A DNA stretch of 25,778 nt from a virus, in IMG/VR virus record IMGVR_UViG_3300042455_002110, positions 1 to 25,778 of that record; one strand, given 5' to 3'. The position numbers and the translations under genes were made by a program. A model generated the notes under the pieces. That model saw only the letters and a program-made list of their open reading frames with translations, searched no databases and was not told where the DNA came from. Every line of letters starts with the position of its first letter. Position 1 is the stretch's first letter. This document shows, piece after piece, positions 7,648 through 14,922 of this stretch.

Positions 7648-8474
7648 TCGTCGCCCTGTTGGTTGTGATAAAGTGTTACGGATCGAATCGAAAACGCTTC
7701 GTGGGGTGTGGCTCGGGACTCGACCAACACGGCCTTGCCTCCGGTTTCCCACTCGGTGCCCCAACTGTTGCGGATTACCACACCGAAGGAATCACGGCCC
7801 AACACCACCAACCGGGTGGCGAATACCAAATGGCCCCACCACAACAACCCGAGGGTTACCGGCCTACCGTGCAACAACTCGGTGGCCACCGCGTCGAAAC
7901 TTTGGCTTGGCAATTCCTCGAACTCCACCGTTTTGTGTAACGCGGCGTTGCGGCGTTGCTCGGGTGTGTCGTATCGGCGATCCAATGCGGCTTCCGGCCA
8001 ATACTCCACCGTGGACATTCCAAACCGCTGGATTCCCTCTATGGCTTCCCCTGCCCACCCGCCCACGTCGGTGTAGTTTTTAATCTTCGCGGCTGCGCTC
8101 GTGGCGGATAGATGCGGTACTTCCTGCCCGGCAATGGCGTACGCGGTTTGCATGGCTCCGGCCACACCGTAACACCAACAATACGGGCGGCGGCTTTGGT
8201 TCAAAATTGGGGCTTTGAAATAGCTTGCGATATGCTCCGCGCTGGCCTTGCGAACGTCCAACGCTTCGGCCCGTTCGGCCCATTCGTTGCGTGGGATCAC
8301 GTCACCGGAAAACGGCGCTGTGTACGTGCCAAACGGCGCGGCGTCGAAATCGCGGGCAACGTATCCACGGCCCATACCGGCGTTGGCTTGGGCGGCCTGT
8401 ACCACCAACCCGTTCGTGTTGCGATCACTGAACACGGTCATACCGGCGGGCAACTTGGTTTTGTAATCGCTCAT
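7644..8474 (-). CDS. Papain-like (C1 family) cysteine peptidase
   Basis: This 276-residue protein has complete papain-fold active-site motifs. Gln93 and Cys99 (QSRRPYCWCYG) keep the 6-residue spacing between oxyanion-hole Gln and nucleophile seen in papain, with Trp following the Cys. His215 lies in WWGHLVF and Asn236 in RNSWGTEW, the classical NSWG block. There is no N-terminal signal peptide; residues 1-85 could be a short propeptide or tail. The ATG overlaps the upstream stop by 4 bases. It sits among membrane proteins, and no muramidase, amidase or transglycosylase was recognised in the window. It may therefore act as the lysis enzyme on a protein-crosslinked envelope, as a virion-associated protease in entry, or as an effector against host proteins. 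The fold assignment is firm; the target is unknown. Confidence 0.88.
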   Translation of the reverse strand: MSDYKTKLPAGMTVFSDRNTNGLVVQAAQANAGMGRGYVARDFDAAPFGTYTAPFSGDVIPRNEWAERAEALDVRKASAEHIASYFKAPILNQSRRPYCWCYGVAGAMQTAYAIAGQEVPHLSATSAAAKIKNYTDVGGWAGEAIEGIQRFGMSTVEYWPEAALDRRYDTPEQRRNAALHKTVEFEELPSQSFDAVATELLHGRPVTLGLLWWGHLVFATRLVVLGRDSFGVVIRNSWGTEWETGGKAVLVESRATPHEAFSIRSVTLYHNQQGDE

Positions 8475-8947
8475 CGTGCGAACGCCTCTAATTCCTTCAG
8501 AAATTCGGGCACGTCGGCGGGTAGGGGCATTTCCTTGGCCCGCTTCGGATTGGCGAACACAACAACCGGCGGTCGGCTGCGGACTCGATCACGCAACCGG
8601 CCCCACTCGGGTTTCAATTTGCCCGTGTCGTCGTCTACGTCCAACACCATGATTTCCCCACCGGCTGCGGCCACGGCTTCCCGAATCGGTACGGCGCCGA
8701 AAATGGCGATTTGCTCCGGGTCCAACCGGTCGCGGTCGGCGGATTCTTCCAACACCAACACGCGTAACCCCTCAACACCGACCGGTTCGCCACCGTGTTG
8801 GCCCCGAGTCGCAAACCATGCGACAACGCCCACCAATAAAACCCACGGCAACACCCGACCCAAGGTTTCCCAATGGGGTCCACTCGGGTGTTGCTGTGGG
8901 CGGGTAGGGGCAACCTGTACCGATTCGTTCAACCAATCGTTTTTCAT
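8471..8947 (-). CDS. Membrane-anchored protein with thioredoxin-like soluble domain (tentative)
   Basis: From the ATG 5 bases downstream of the previous stop, this is a 158-residue protein. A hydrophilic N-terminus of about 30 residues leads into one membrane helix at about 31-47 (RVLPWVLLVGVVAWFA). A soluble domain follows, with alternating strands and helices (LRVLVLEE, EIMVLDVDDD, PPVVVFANP) and a conserved-looking PLPADVPEFLKEL end. The strand pattern with VVVFANP resembles thioredoxin-like folds, but there is no CxxC redox motif, so a redox function is unlikely. An upstream in-frame start would add 17 residues and overlap the preceding gene. It belongs to the membrane/protease cassette, and its precise function is not recognised. 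Confidence 0.55.
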   Translation of the reverse strand: MKNDWLNESVQVAPTRPQQHPSGPHWETLGRVLPWVLLVGVVAWFATRGQHGGEPVGVEGLRVLVLEESADRDRLDPEQIAIFGAVPIREAVAAAGGEIMVLDVDDDTGKLKPEWGRLRDRVRSRPPVVVFANPKRAKEMPLPADVPEFLKELEAFAR

Positions 8948-8951
8948 TTTC

Positions 8952-9548
8952 TTAGCCCTGTGGGGTAGCGTCGGCGGCGCTGGAGGAACTACCGCCAACG
9001 CTTCCCCGGGATTGAATCAAACCCGCCAACAATTCGTCCGATACGGCCTGGCGTTTCGCCAAATCGGCCATAGTGCCACGAACCAATTCCGCAAACCGCG
9101 CCAACTCGGGATCCCGAAACGACAACGCGGTGTGGGTGGCTTGGGTTTGTGCGATTGCTTGGGCGGATTGCTGCGCGGCGTTGGTCCCCTGGGTCACGGC
9201 TGCGGCCACACGTGCCCGCATGGCTTGCCCGGTTCGCCAGTTGGCCACCATTTGCCAACACCCTGCGGCAATGTCGGCAAACATACGCCACCCAAATGTG
9301 GCAATAAAGATTCCACCACCCCCGAGGGCCACCACGAAATCAACCAACAACGGTACCACCACGGCGGTAATGGTGGCCACACTTGCAAATCCCTCGGGGG
9401 CTGCGGACTGGGGGGCGATAGAAGAAAACACGAACCCGGCAATCAACCGGCGGTTGGCCCAAAACGCGTAAAGCATTGCCACGCCAACCAAAAATCGTAG
9501 GCCCTTGGATGGTGGTTCGGCAATAACCACCGTGTGGGTTGTGTCCAT
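8952..9548 (-). CDS. Integral membrane protein, function unknown (holin candidate)
   Basis: This 198-residue protein has hydrophobic segments at about residues 17-31 (LRFLVGVAMLYAFWA), 35-46 and 55-86 (a long stretch containing VVVPLLVDFVVALGGGGIF). A hydrophilic helical C-terminal half of about 110 residues, rich in Ala, Gln and Thr, follows, and the protein ends in a Ser/Gly-rich tail. It is the first gene after an 80-base gap that separates it from the tail chaperone extension, so it may head its own transcript. Two to three helices plus a cytoplasmic tail would fit a holin or another membrane effector. The tail is longer than in most holins. No family was recognised. Confidence 0.55.
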   Translation of the reverse strand: MDTTHTVVIAEPPSKGLRFLVGVAMLYAFWANRRLIAGFVFSSIAPQSAAPEGFASVATITAVVVPLLVDFVVALGGGGIFIATFGWRMFADIAAGCWQMVANWRTGQAMRARVAAAVTQGTNAAQQSAQAIAQTQATHTALSFRDPELARFAELVRGTMADLAKRQAVSDELLAGLIQSRGSVGGSSSSAADATPQG

Positions 9549-9628
9549 TGTGTTGTTCCGTTGTGTTGTGGGTTATCAAATCCAGATTACAACGATACGC
9601 AACGGGGCGGCGCTGTCCTAATCCACAC

Positions 9629-9745
9629 CTACCAACCGGCCAACCACGCCCATTGGTCGGCGAAACTTCCGGCAATCCTCGGTCGGACGCCTTGGACCAT
9701 GGCGGCCCGCCAAACTAGGTAGCGGGCGTAGCGTCGGCCAACTCT
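9629..9745 (-). CDS. Frameshift extension of the tail assembly chaperone (minus-1 frame)
   Basis: Directly after the A9 run at the end of the upstream reading frame, the minus-1 frame stays open for 38 codons and ends at 9629. It fills most of the space that would otherwise be an intergenic gap. The extension begins RVGRRYARYL, is rich in Arg, Trp and Ala and ends WAWLAGW. It has no start codon or ribosome-binding site of its own that would explain it. In siphophages a minus-1 frameshift between the tail tube and tape-measure genes makes the G/GT chaperone pair, and the long form bridges tape measure and tube protein. Here a shift after the last Lys AAA codon would give a protein of about 275 residues instead of 246. 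This is inference from sequence and position. Confidence 0.55.
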   Translation of the reverse strand, partial: RVGRRYARYLVWRAAMVQGVRPRIAGSFADQWAWLAGW

Positions 9746-10455
9746 TTTTTTTTGTCCACCCACTTTTTGATGGTCGGGAAATCCAACGCGCAATGTACCA
9801 ACGCGTCCCGAACCGCCACCGTGTAAACGTCCTCGAACAACGCCAATTCCGCGTGGCTGATTCGGTAGTTGGCGGTCAATGCTCCAATGGCTAACGCGTC
9901 GATTTCGGTAAACGCGAATTGCTTCTGTTCCTCGGCCACCGCGTTGTCGTGGGCATCGGCATATTGTTGGGCCAACTCCAAAAACTGGCGGTATTCCTTG
10001 GCCACCTTGGTAGGTAGCCACTTCCCCGTTGTCGCGTCGAACGCCAACGTTTTCGGCAATGGGGTGTAGTACCATTCCGATTCAATATCAAACCCCCGGG
10101 CAACGGCTGCGGCCCACACCGAACCGTCCCCGAGGGCCACCGGGTGGTGTTCCAACACTGTGGCCCGTGCTAACTTGCTTGGCTCCAAACCGTCGGTGTT
10201 CCATCGCCCAACGTAACACACCGGCCCGTTGGGCGCGTGAATCCTGGCCCACGTTTGGGTGGCGGGATCCAACTTCAGTTCCCGCGCGTCGGTGCCTTTG
10301 CACCCGATCCGAAACAAATACCCCGCCCCGTGTCCGTCTGGTCCGCTTAACACTTCCCGAGATTGCAAACTTGCCCCCCGGTCGGTGGCATAACTCAAAC
10401 ATTGTGGCGTAGCAAATTTGTCCGCGCCGGTGCGCTCGTAATAGTACAAAAACAT
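9715..10455 (-). CDS. Tail assembly chaperone candidate, short form (246 aa)
   Basis: From the ATG this protein is 246 residues. An alternative TTG start at 10497 overlaps the upstream stop by 4 bases but adds a low-complexity Thr/Gln/Arg stretch encoded by a run of ACG triplets. The N-terminal half is beta-rich with Tyr and Gly (FLYYYERTGADKFATPQ). The C-terminal half is helical and Ala/Glu-rich and contains NYRISHAELALF and FPTIKKWVDKKK. It lies downstream of the tail tube gene and ends in an A9 run with an overlapping open frame, the hallmark of the G-like tail chaperone of siphophages. No sequence family was recognised, so the assignment depends on position and on the frameshift signal. 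It is larger than typical G proteins, so an additional N-terminal domain is likely. Confidence 0.6.
   Translation of the reverse strand: MFLYYYERTGADKFATPQCLSYATDRGASLQSREVLSGPDGHGAGYLFRIGCKGTDARELKLDPATQTWARIHAPNGPVCYVGRWNTDGLEPSKLARATVLEHHPVALGDGSVWAAAVARGFDIESEWYYTPLPKTLAFDATTGKWLPTKVAKEYRQFLELAQQYADAHDNAVAEEQKQFAFTEIDALAIGALTANYRISHAELALFEDVYTVAVRDALVHCALDFPTIKKWVDKKKELADATPAT
9745..9753 (-). promoter_or_regulatory. A9 slippery sequence, candidate programmed minus-1 frameshift site
   Basis: The coding strand has nine consecutive A residues read as three Lys codons, followed by GAG, 8 codons before the zero-frame stop. It includes the canonical heptamer A AAA AAA in the zero frame. A GC-rich, potentially structured stretch follows, with GGCGGGCCGCC near 9700. 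Slippage by minus 1 leads straight into the extension ending at 9629. Confidence 0.6.
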
Positions 10456-10493
10456 GGTCCGTTGTGTTTCCCGTTGTGTCGTCGTCGTCGTCG

Positions 10494-10682
10494 TCAAACC
10501 GCTTTGTTGTTTGGTGTCAACAATTCGCGGATTTCATCCACCCCACCCATTTTCAACAATTCGTCGGCGGCTTCCCAATTGTCGGTGGCGTCCAATTGGT
10601 CGGCGATCCACTTTGCGCCCATGCCCGTAGCGTCGGCAATCTCTTGGGCGATTTGCTGTTTGTTCATTGGCTCGGTGTCCAT
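10494..10682 (-). CDS. Small helical protein after the tail tube gene
   Basis: This 62-residue protein has a compact helical sequence (MNKQQIAQEIADATGMGAKW, then WEAADELLKMGGVDEIRELL) resembling a helix-turn-helix or small chaperone bundle. The start chosen is the ATG 4 bases downstream of the tail tube stop. A second ATG lies 4 codons further, and a GTG 5 codons upstream would overlap the tube gene. Its 3' end overlaps the possible TTG start of the next gene by 4 bases. Small acidic helical proteins between tail tube and large chaperone are often tail-assembly factors, but nothing here identifies a specific family. Confidence 0.6.
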   Translation of the reverse strand: MDTEPMNKQQIAQEIADATGMGAKWIADQLDATDNWEAADELLKMGGVDEIRELLTPNNKAV

Positions 10683-10686
10683 GGGT

Positions 10687-11601
10687 TTAAAGCGCACTTG
10701 CGGCGTTAATCATCAACGGGGCGTTGGTCCCGTCAAACGCTGCGGTTAGTTCGAAAACGGCGTTGGCGTCGTCGTTGTTCTGTGCGCTGAACGGATCGGT
10801 GGCAACCACCATTCCGTCGGCGGTAATTACAACGTGTTCGGCGGTCGCCCCTGCCACAAACGTACCGGTTTTGTTTATGCGCTTGCGCAACTTCACAAAC
10901 GTGTTGGCGTGTGTGGCTGCGGCTCCGGTCGTTTCAATCTTCCCGGCCCCGGTTCCCACCAATTCGGTTTTCAATGTGGTAACGCGAATTTTGGGGACGA
11001 TGGATTGCAACCCCATACGGGTATCGAAAATATCGGATTTGCAACCCTCGGAAGTGATTTGCAAACCGGATTCCAAACGAACGTCGGTTACGCAACCCAA
11101 ATCCAAACCACCGAATTGCACGGCGGCAATGGTGTGGCGCGATGTGTCCACCGCTGTTGGTGCCACCACCCCCTCGGTAAACGTCAACGGGTTCAAGACC
11201 CCGTTGGACGATAGGCCAAAAATTTCAATTTCGATTTGGGCGTCCTGTCGGTTCGCGCAACTGATGGTCCGCCAGATTGCCCGGCCCGCGCTCAATGCTA
11301 CTTTGCGATGGGTTGCGCCGGCTGTTATGAAACCGTCATCGCCATAGTTGATTTCGTACAACTCGGCGGGGCTTCCAACGCTCAATGGTACCCCGAGGAA
11401 TCCCAACACACCCAACGCGGTGGCAACGTTGTACGATGTAAAACGGAATCCGTTTTTGATTTCGTTAATGCTCATTTGCAACGGGTAAACGCTTCCCGCT
11501 GTCGGCTCGGTCTGCATGTTCGCGGCGTTGGTCAACTGCTGGCTGATAATGCCCCCAATCCAATTCGCCCCAATCTTTAACGCGTGGCCCTTGTACGCCA
11601 T
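10687..11601 (-). CDS. Major tail tube protein candidate
   Basis: This 304-residue protein is dominated by beta strands and is rich in Gly, Ala, Thr and Asn, without signal peptide or membrane helix. Its length fits tail tube proteins that carry an added Ig-like or insertion domain. The N-terminus (MAYKGHALKIGANWIGGIIS) reads like the start of a tube subunit. The C-terminal part around residues 240-300 (KTGTFVAGATAEHVVITADG) has repeated short strands and could be a surface domain. It follows a gp10-like gene and precedes the chaperone pair, the standard siphophage order. The ATG is preceded by AGGGG. The tail tube polymerises into the conduit for DNA. The call rests on size, composition and order. 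Confidence 0.68.
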   Translation of the reverse strand: MAYKGHALKIGANWIGGIISQQLTNAANMQTEPTAGSVYPLQMSINEIKNGFRFTSYNVATALGVLGFLGVPLSVGSPAELYEINYGDDGFITAGATHRKVALSAGRAIWRTISCANRQDAQIEIEIFGLSSNGVLNPLTFTEGVVAPTAVDTSRHTIAAVQFGGLDLGCVTDVRLESGLQITSEGCKSDIFDTRMGLQSIVPKIRVTTLKTELVGTGAGKIETTGAAATHANTFVKLRKRINKTGTFVAGATAEHVVITADGMVVATDPFSAQNNDDANAVFELTAAFDGTNAPLMINAASAL

Positions 11602-11610
11602 GTTGCACCC

Positions 11611-12105
11611 CTAAACAAATCGCAAACCGTGGTTCAAATCCTGATTGAATTGGCGATTGTAAATTCGGTCCCAATGTTGTCCCAACTCTTTGGCTTCGGC
11701 GGGTAGTATCTTTGTGAATTCGTCACGGGTCCACGGTTGGTAGTTGAGCGCGTTTACTTGGTATTTCAATTGGCCCCGGTTGGTGGTTACCACAATCGTG
11801 GCCATGCGGGCACGCGCCCTAGTTGCCCCACTGAAAACCAACGGCAACGTGTGGCCATGCTTTTTCAATTTCCGGCCCGTGTAGGAATTCCAAAACGCCT
11901 TGGACCCAAACGGGTGTTCCTCCCCGGCCCGTTTGCGGTAACCCGCTGCCAATGCGTGTTCCTTGGTAAATCGCTTCGCGGTGTTTTCTTCGTGGTGCTT
12001 CTCCGCGATTGCTTGGTACGCCTGGCGGGACGCCTGGCGGTGTTGTTTCGCCATCTGCCTGGGGACGGGGCCACGCTCGGCAATGGTTATTCGCGTGATT
12101 TCCAT
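11611..12105 (-). CDS. gp10-like / virion morphogenesis protein candidate
   Basis: From the ATG that follows the LamG gene stop by 5 bases, this is a basic 164-residue protein. The N-terminal half is a long charged helix rich in Gln, Arg, Lys and Ala (RQMAKQHRQASRQAYQAIAE, then HHEENTAKRF). It is followed by a Gly-rich turn region and strands (GHTLPLVFSGATRARARMA, then IVVTTNRG). The pattern of an N-terminal helix followed by a loop with LVFSGA/T and a C-terminal beta part resembles phage neck proteins of the HK97 gp10 or Mu gpG kind, which sit between head connector and tail tube. Longer versions from upstream starts would run antiparallel through the LamG tail and lack ribosome-binding sites. 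Its position just before the tail tube supports this role. Confidence 0.6.
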   Translation of the reverse strand: MEITRITIAERGPVPRQMAKQHRQASRQAYQAIAEKHHEENTAKRFTKEHALAAGYRKRAGEEHPFGSKAFWNSYTGRKLKKHGHTLPLVFSGATRARARMATIVVTTNRGQLKYQVNALNYQPWTRDEFTKILPAEAKELGQHWDRIYNRQFNQDLNHGLRFV

Positions 12106-12110
12106 GGCGT

Positions 12111-12905
12111 TTATCCTGGGTAGCAAACCAACCGAGATGTGCGGCGCCGGTTGTTTGTTGGTGGTGGCGTGCTTGGTAGATAACGGGATCGGCGGCGGGT
12201 CGGCGGCTGCAACGTCAACGCGCCACCCGCCCCCGCTTCGTTGTACTGTGCAATTTGCTCGGGCGTCCAACGCCCTGCGTGTACGATTGCTTCGGCGATC
12301 CGTTGCGGGTAGTACAATTGATTGAACCCTGAACCTAACCTGACAGATGAAACGCTGGCCAACTGCGGAACGCTGGTTGTTGATACGGCTGTCAACCTGC
12401 CATCGGCCCACAATTCACGGCGTGTAGCTGAAGCAAACACACCCACCACACACACCCAACCTGGGTTGAATGTGGCGGTGTAGTTGGCGTTTTCATTGAA
12501 CGTCGTGTTCCGCGCAAAAATACCGGGTAGCGGCGTTGCTCGCCTGTAACCGATTGCAAAATACTGTGTTTGCCCAACACCCACCGACAACGTTAACGCG
12601 GCGGTAGTATCGGGTATTGTACTCGGATGATAAACCCAACTTGCTAGGGTGAACGGGTAGGTTGTGAGTGTTGCGGCGGTCGGAATTGTTACCGAATCGT
12701 TTGCACCATCGAACGCCAAAACGTTGCCAATCGGCGATTGTTGCCACGCCTCGGCGGCGGTCATACCGGACAACGCGCCGGGGTTGTTCGTCGTCGGGTT
12801 AATGTCCAACACGGTTTCGCCGGTGTTGCCCGATACCACGGGGGACCAAATGCCCCGGCAACCGTCCAACAACCAATCGAAACCCTGCCTTGCGAACGCT
12901 TTCAC
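12111..12905 (-). CDS. LamG/concanavalin-like surface protein
   Basis: This 264-residue protein starts with GTG overlapping the upstream stop by 4 bases. After about 60 residues it enters a laminin-G-like region: VLAFDGANDSVTIP, then TLTTYPFTLASWVYHP, strands with WVCVVGVFASATRRELWADG, and RLGSGF. It closes with AGRWTPEQIAQYNEAG, a motif often following LamG domains in phage and planctomycete proteins. The C-terminus is an Arg/Pro-rich tail. Such jelly-roll domains bind carbohydrates or proteins, so a virion adhesin or decoration role on host glycans is likely. It lies in a block of beta-rich, collagen-like and low-complexity proteins placed between neck and tail tube genes, an unusual location for adhesins. 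Confidence 0.75.
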   Translation of the reverse strand: MKAFARQGFDWLLDGCRGIWSPVVSGNTGETVLDINPTTNNPGALSGMTAAEAWQQSPIGNVLAFDGANDSVTIPTAATLTTYPFTLASWVYHPSTIPDTTAALTLSVGVGQTQYFAIGYRRATPLPGIFARNTTFNENANYTATFNPGWVCVVGVFASATRRELWADGRLTAVSTTSVPQLASVSSVRLGSGFNQLYYPQRIAEAIVHAGRWTPEQIAQYNEAGAGGALTLQPPTRRRSRYLPSTPPPTNNRRRTSRLVCYPG

Positions 12906-13507
12906 GCGATGGTTTCCCCTTCGTCGGTTATTGCTTCCACGGCAAACACGCAATCCAACCCCGAGAAGTTAACGCAACGGATTTCGTACACGTCGCCACC
13001 GGGCAACGCAACGCGTCGGGCGTCGGCCAATCCCACCACGTTGTCCCCGTTGTCGTTTCCGTCGCGTAGGTCACGTTCCAACGTAATCACCGAACCGGAT
13101 ATTTGCGCGATACGTCCCCACTGGGCACGCGCTCCACTGGCCCCGGAAATCAACACCACGTCCCCCACCGAAAATCCAACAACGCTTGCCACCGTCAATT
13201 GGTTTTGGTTCGCGGCTGCGGCTGCGGACAACGTGGTGGCGGGCGCTGCGGTCGTCGGTGCCTGGTTCGCAACGTCGAACGCGGCGGGACCGGGGAACAC
13301 GCGTGTGTTGTTGTCCGAATTTCGGATTGCCACGTATGCGGCCCGGGTCGGTGTGGTCGCGGCTCGGCGTCCGATCCATACCATCAACGTAGCGCCAAAC
13401 TTGGTGGTTAGGTCCAACGTTCGCAACGTCCCCATGTTCCCGTTGGCAATCTGTGTAACCGCTTCTACGGTCGAAAATGTCGATGCGTTCTTTGTTACTG
13501 TGGCCAT
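12902..13507 (-). CDS. Beta-rich structural protein, function unknown
   Basis: This 201-residue, Ala/Thr/Val-rich protein is almost entirely beta-strand in character. Around residues 105-125 it has a motif LTVASVVGFSVGDVVLISGA, of a type often seen in phage tail and fibre proteins where it forms a small beta barrel. Its N-terminus (MATVTKNASTFSTVEAVTQI) resembles subunits that assemble on virions. The ATG overlaps the previous gene by 13 bases and follows AGGGGAACACA. It is immediately followed by the LamG gene with a 4-base overlap, so the two may form one surface structure. No specific family was recognised. Confidence 0.6.
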   Translation of the reverse strand: MATVTKNASTFSTVEAVTQIANGNMGTLRTLDLTTKFGATLMVWIGRRAATTPTRAAYVAIRNSDNNTRVFPGPAAFDVANQAPTTAAPATTLSAAAAANQNQLTVASVVGFSVGDVVLISGASGARAQWGRIAQISGSVITLERDLRDGNDNGDNVVGLADARRVALPGGDVYEIRCVNFSGLDCVFAVEAITDEGETIA

Positions 13508-13956
13508 TGTGTTCCCCTGGGTAGTCGTTCAACGTCCAACGCGGTAATGTCGTCGGCTTGCTCTCCGGCGGCCAACAACGGCAACGCCTGTTCGTGGCTC
13601 AAACCTATCCCGCCATGTTCCTGCGGTGCGGTCAACGCTGCGCGGATCGGTGCCAACCCAAAATCCGGCAACTGTTCCGGCGCGGTGCCTGGTGCCATAA
13701 AACTGTACACCTCACGGAACAATCGGTTGTTGGCTGCGGCGGTTTCGATTGCTTCCAAAATTGCAATCGCCACGGTCGGCGCGTTGGCGTACAACCCGAG
13801 AATTCCGATTCTCGATAGTTTCGCGGGTGCGTATACCTTCGGGGCAATTTCGCGGCATCGGTGCGCGCAATCGGCGTACTGACCACGGCGAAACAAATCG
13901 GCGGCCACCGGATCCCCCGCGATTAAATGTTGCAATTCGGTTTCGGTAATTTTCAT
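13495..13956 (-). CDS. Unknown helical protein (153 aa)
   Basis: This 153-residue, Ala/Leu-rich, mostly helical protein has no signal peptide, membrane helix or Cys cluster; three Cys-free hydrophobic helices occur between residues 40 and 80. It begins MKITETELQHLIAGD and ends ITALDVERLPRGTQWPQ. The region around residues 85-100 (SFMAPGTAPEQLPDFG) is Pro-rich. Translation starts 5 bases after the collagen-like gene stop and overlaps the next gene by 13 bases. Its place among virion surface proteins suggests an assembly factor or structural protein, but I do not recognise it and assign no function. Confidence 0.55.
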   Translation of the reverse strand: MKITETELQHLIAGDPVAADLFRRGQYADCAHRCREIAPKVYAPAKLSRIGILGLYANAPTVAIAILEAIETAAANNRLFREVYSFMAPGTAPEQLPDFGLAPIRAALTAPQEHGGIGLSHEQALPLLAAGEQADDITALDVERLPRGTQWPQ

Positions 13957-13961
13957 GGTGT

Positions 13962-14912
13962 TTAACTGCCCCTCACAAAACTAACGCAATCCCATTTTCC
14001 ATCGGCGGCGTGGTACTCGAACGCGATTCGGTCGGTAATGTTTGCGGCGGTGGACAACACCACGTTGGCGGCGGCTAGGTCACCACCGAATCGGTAATCG
14101 CTGCCCCATGTAACCACGCGGTTGCCTGTGGCGTCCTGTTGGAGTCGAAAGATTACCAACCGCCCGTCCACCGCGTTGGTAGGGTTTGCTAGGGTTCGGT
14201 TACCGCCCAACGTTACGTGGAATTTGTTTGATGTGGCGGCGTCCACGTTTATGGTTGCGGCGTCGGTCAATGTTTGAACGCTCAAATCCAACGTATCGGC
14301 GAACGTTTTGACGCCGGCAACGCTTTGGTTCGTGGTGGTCAACACCACACCCGAAACGGCTAGGGTGTTGCCTGAATACTGCAACCCGGTACCGATCCCG
14401 GCCACCAACACGTTGGTACCGTTGCCCGCCAGTAGGCCAACCAACGCGGTGGTGGTGGTGCCCGATACGGTGTTCGGTCCGGCGGGTCCGGTTGCTCCCT
14501 GCGGTCCGGCTGGCCCGGCGTCACCTTGCAACCCCTGCGGCCCCGTGTTTCCCTGCGGCCCGGCTGGTCCGGTGTTGCCTTGCAATCCCTGCGGCCCCGT
14601 GTTCCCCTGCGGCCCGGCTGGCCCGGCGTCACCTTGCAACCCCTGCGGCCCGGTTGCGCCCTGCGGTCCGGCGGGTCCAATTGCTCCAACGTCCCCCCGA
14701 GGAATCACGAACGCCAAAACAACGGCCTGCGATGTCCCGGTATTCGTCACGCTGGCGTTGGTTCCCGGCTGCCCCGTGGTGGTCGATCCCACGTTTACGG
14801 TTACCGTGCCACCACCACCGCCACCGCCCCCACCGTTGGGCACACCGTAACCGGTTACCAACTCCACCACAATTTCGGGGGGTGGTATCACTTCAATTTC
14901 GTAATCCGCCAC
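13962..14912 (-). CDS. Collagen-like phage structural protein
   Basis: This 316-residue protein has a short N-terminal beta segment, nine consecutive Gly at residues 27-35, a beta region to about residue 72, and then 25 uninterrupted Gly-X-Y triplets at residues 73-147 (types [15 protein letters not shown]). The C-terminal 165 residues form a beta-rich domain with segments [34 protein letters not shown] and [21 protein letters not shown], of the kind that caps phage fibres or spikes. Collagen-like stretches in phages form triple-helical rods, so this is probably a trimeric fibre or neck whisker. Start is GTG with a GGGGGCAAAC leader. It is located between neck and tail tube genes rather than after the hub. 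Confidence 0.85.
   Translation of the reverse strand: MADYEIEVIPPPEIVVELVTGYGVPNGGGGGGGGGTVTVNVGSTTTGQPGTNASVTNTGTSQAVVLAFVIPRGDVGAIGPAGPQGATGPQGLQGDAGPAGPQGNTGPQGLQGNTGPAGPQGNTGPQGLQGDAGPAGPQGATGPAGPNTVSGTTTTALVGLLAGNGTNVLVAGIGTGLQYSGNTLAVSGVVLTTTNQSVAGVKTFADTLDLSVQTLTDAATINVDAATSNKFHVTLGGNRTLANPTNAVDGRLVIFRLQQDATGNRVVTWGSDYRFGGDLAAANVVLSTAANITDRIAFEYHAADGKWDCVSFVRGS
14472..14696 (-). repeat. Collagen-type Gly-X-Y coding repeat
   Basis: The segment encodes 25 Gly-X-Y triplets. At DNA level it is built from near-identical 54-base units corresponding to an 18-residue module ([18 protein letters not shown] and variants). This favours unequal recombination and length change. Confidence 0.9.
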
Positions 14913-14922
14913 GTTTGCCCCC

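Noticed and set aside
6914-8083. Plus-strand open frame of 389 codons
   Set aside because: It is antiparallel to the exported protein, hairpin protein and papain-like protease genes, whose motifs are clear on the minus strand. The composition is that of a shadow frame.
8112-9500. Long plus-strand open frame of 462 codons
   Set aside because: It lies antiparallel to three coupled minus-strand genes, lacks a ribosome-binding site, is rich in Gly, His, Thr and Arg without domain pattern, and is explained by codon bias of the real genes.
9571-9600. Promoter in the gap before the membrane-protein cassette
   Set aside because: TTGCGT and TGATAA with an 18-base spacer can be read on the minus strand, but both elements are weak and the host promoter consensus is unknown, so I did not list it as a feature.
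14472-14696. Regular repeats that might be taken for a CRISPR array
   Set aside because: The repeats are in frame, contiguous and encode Gly-X-Y triplets; there are no unique spacers of constant length.
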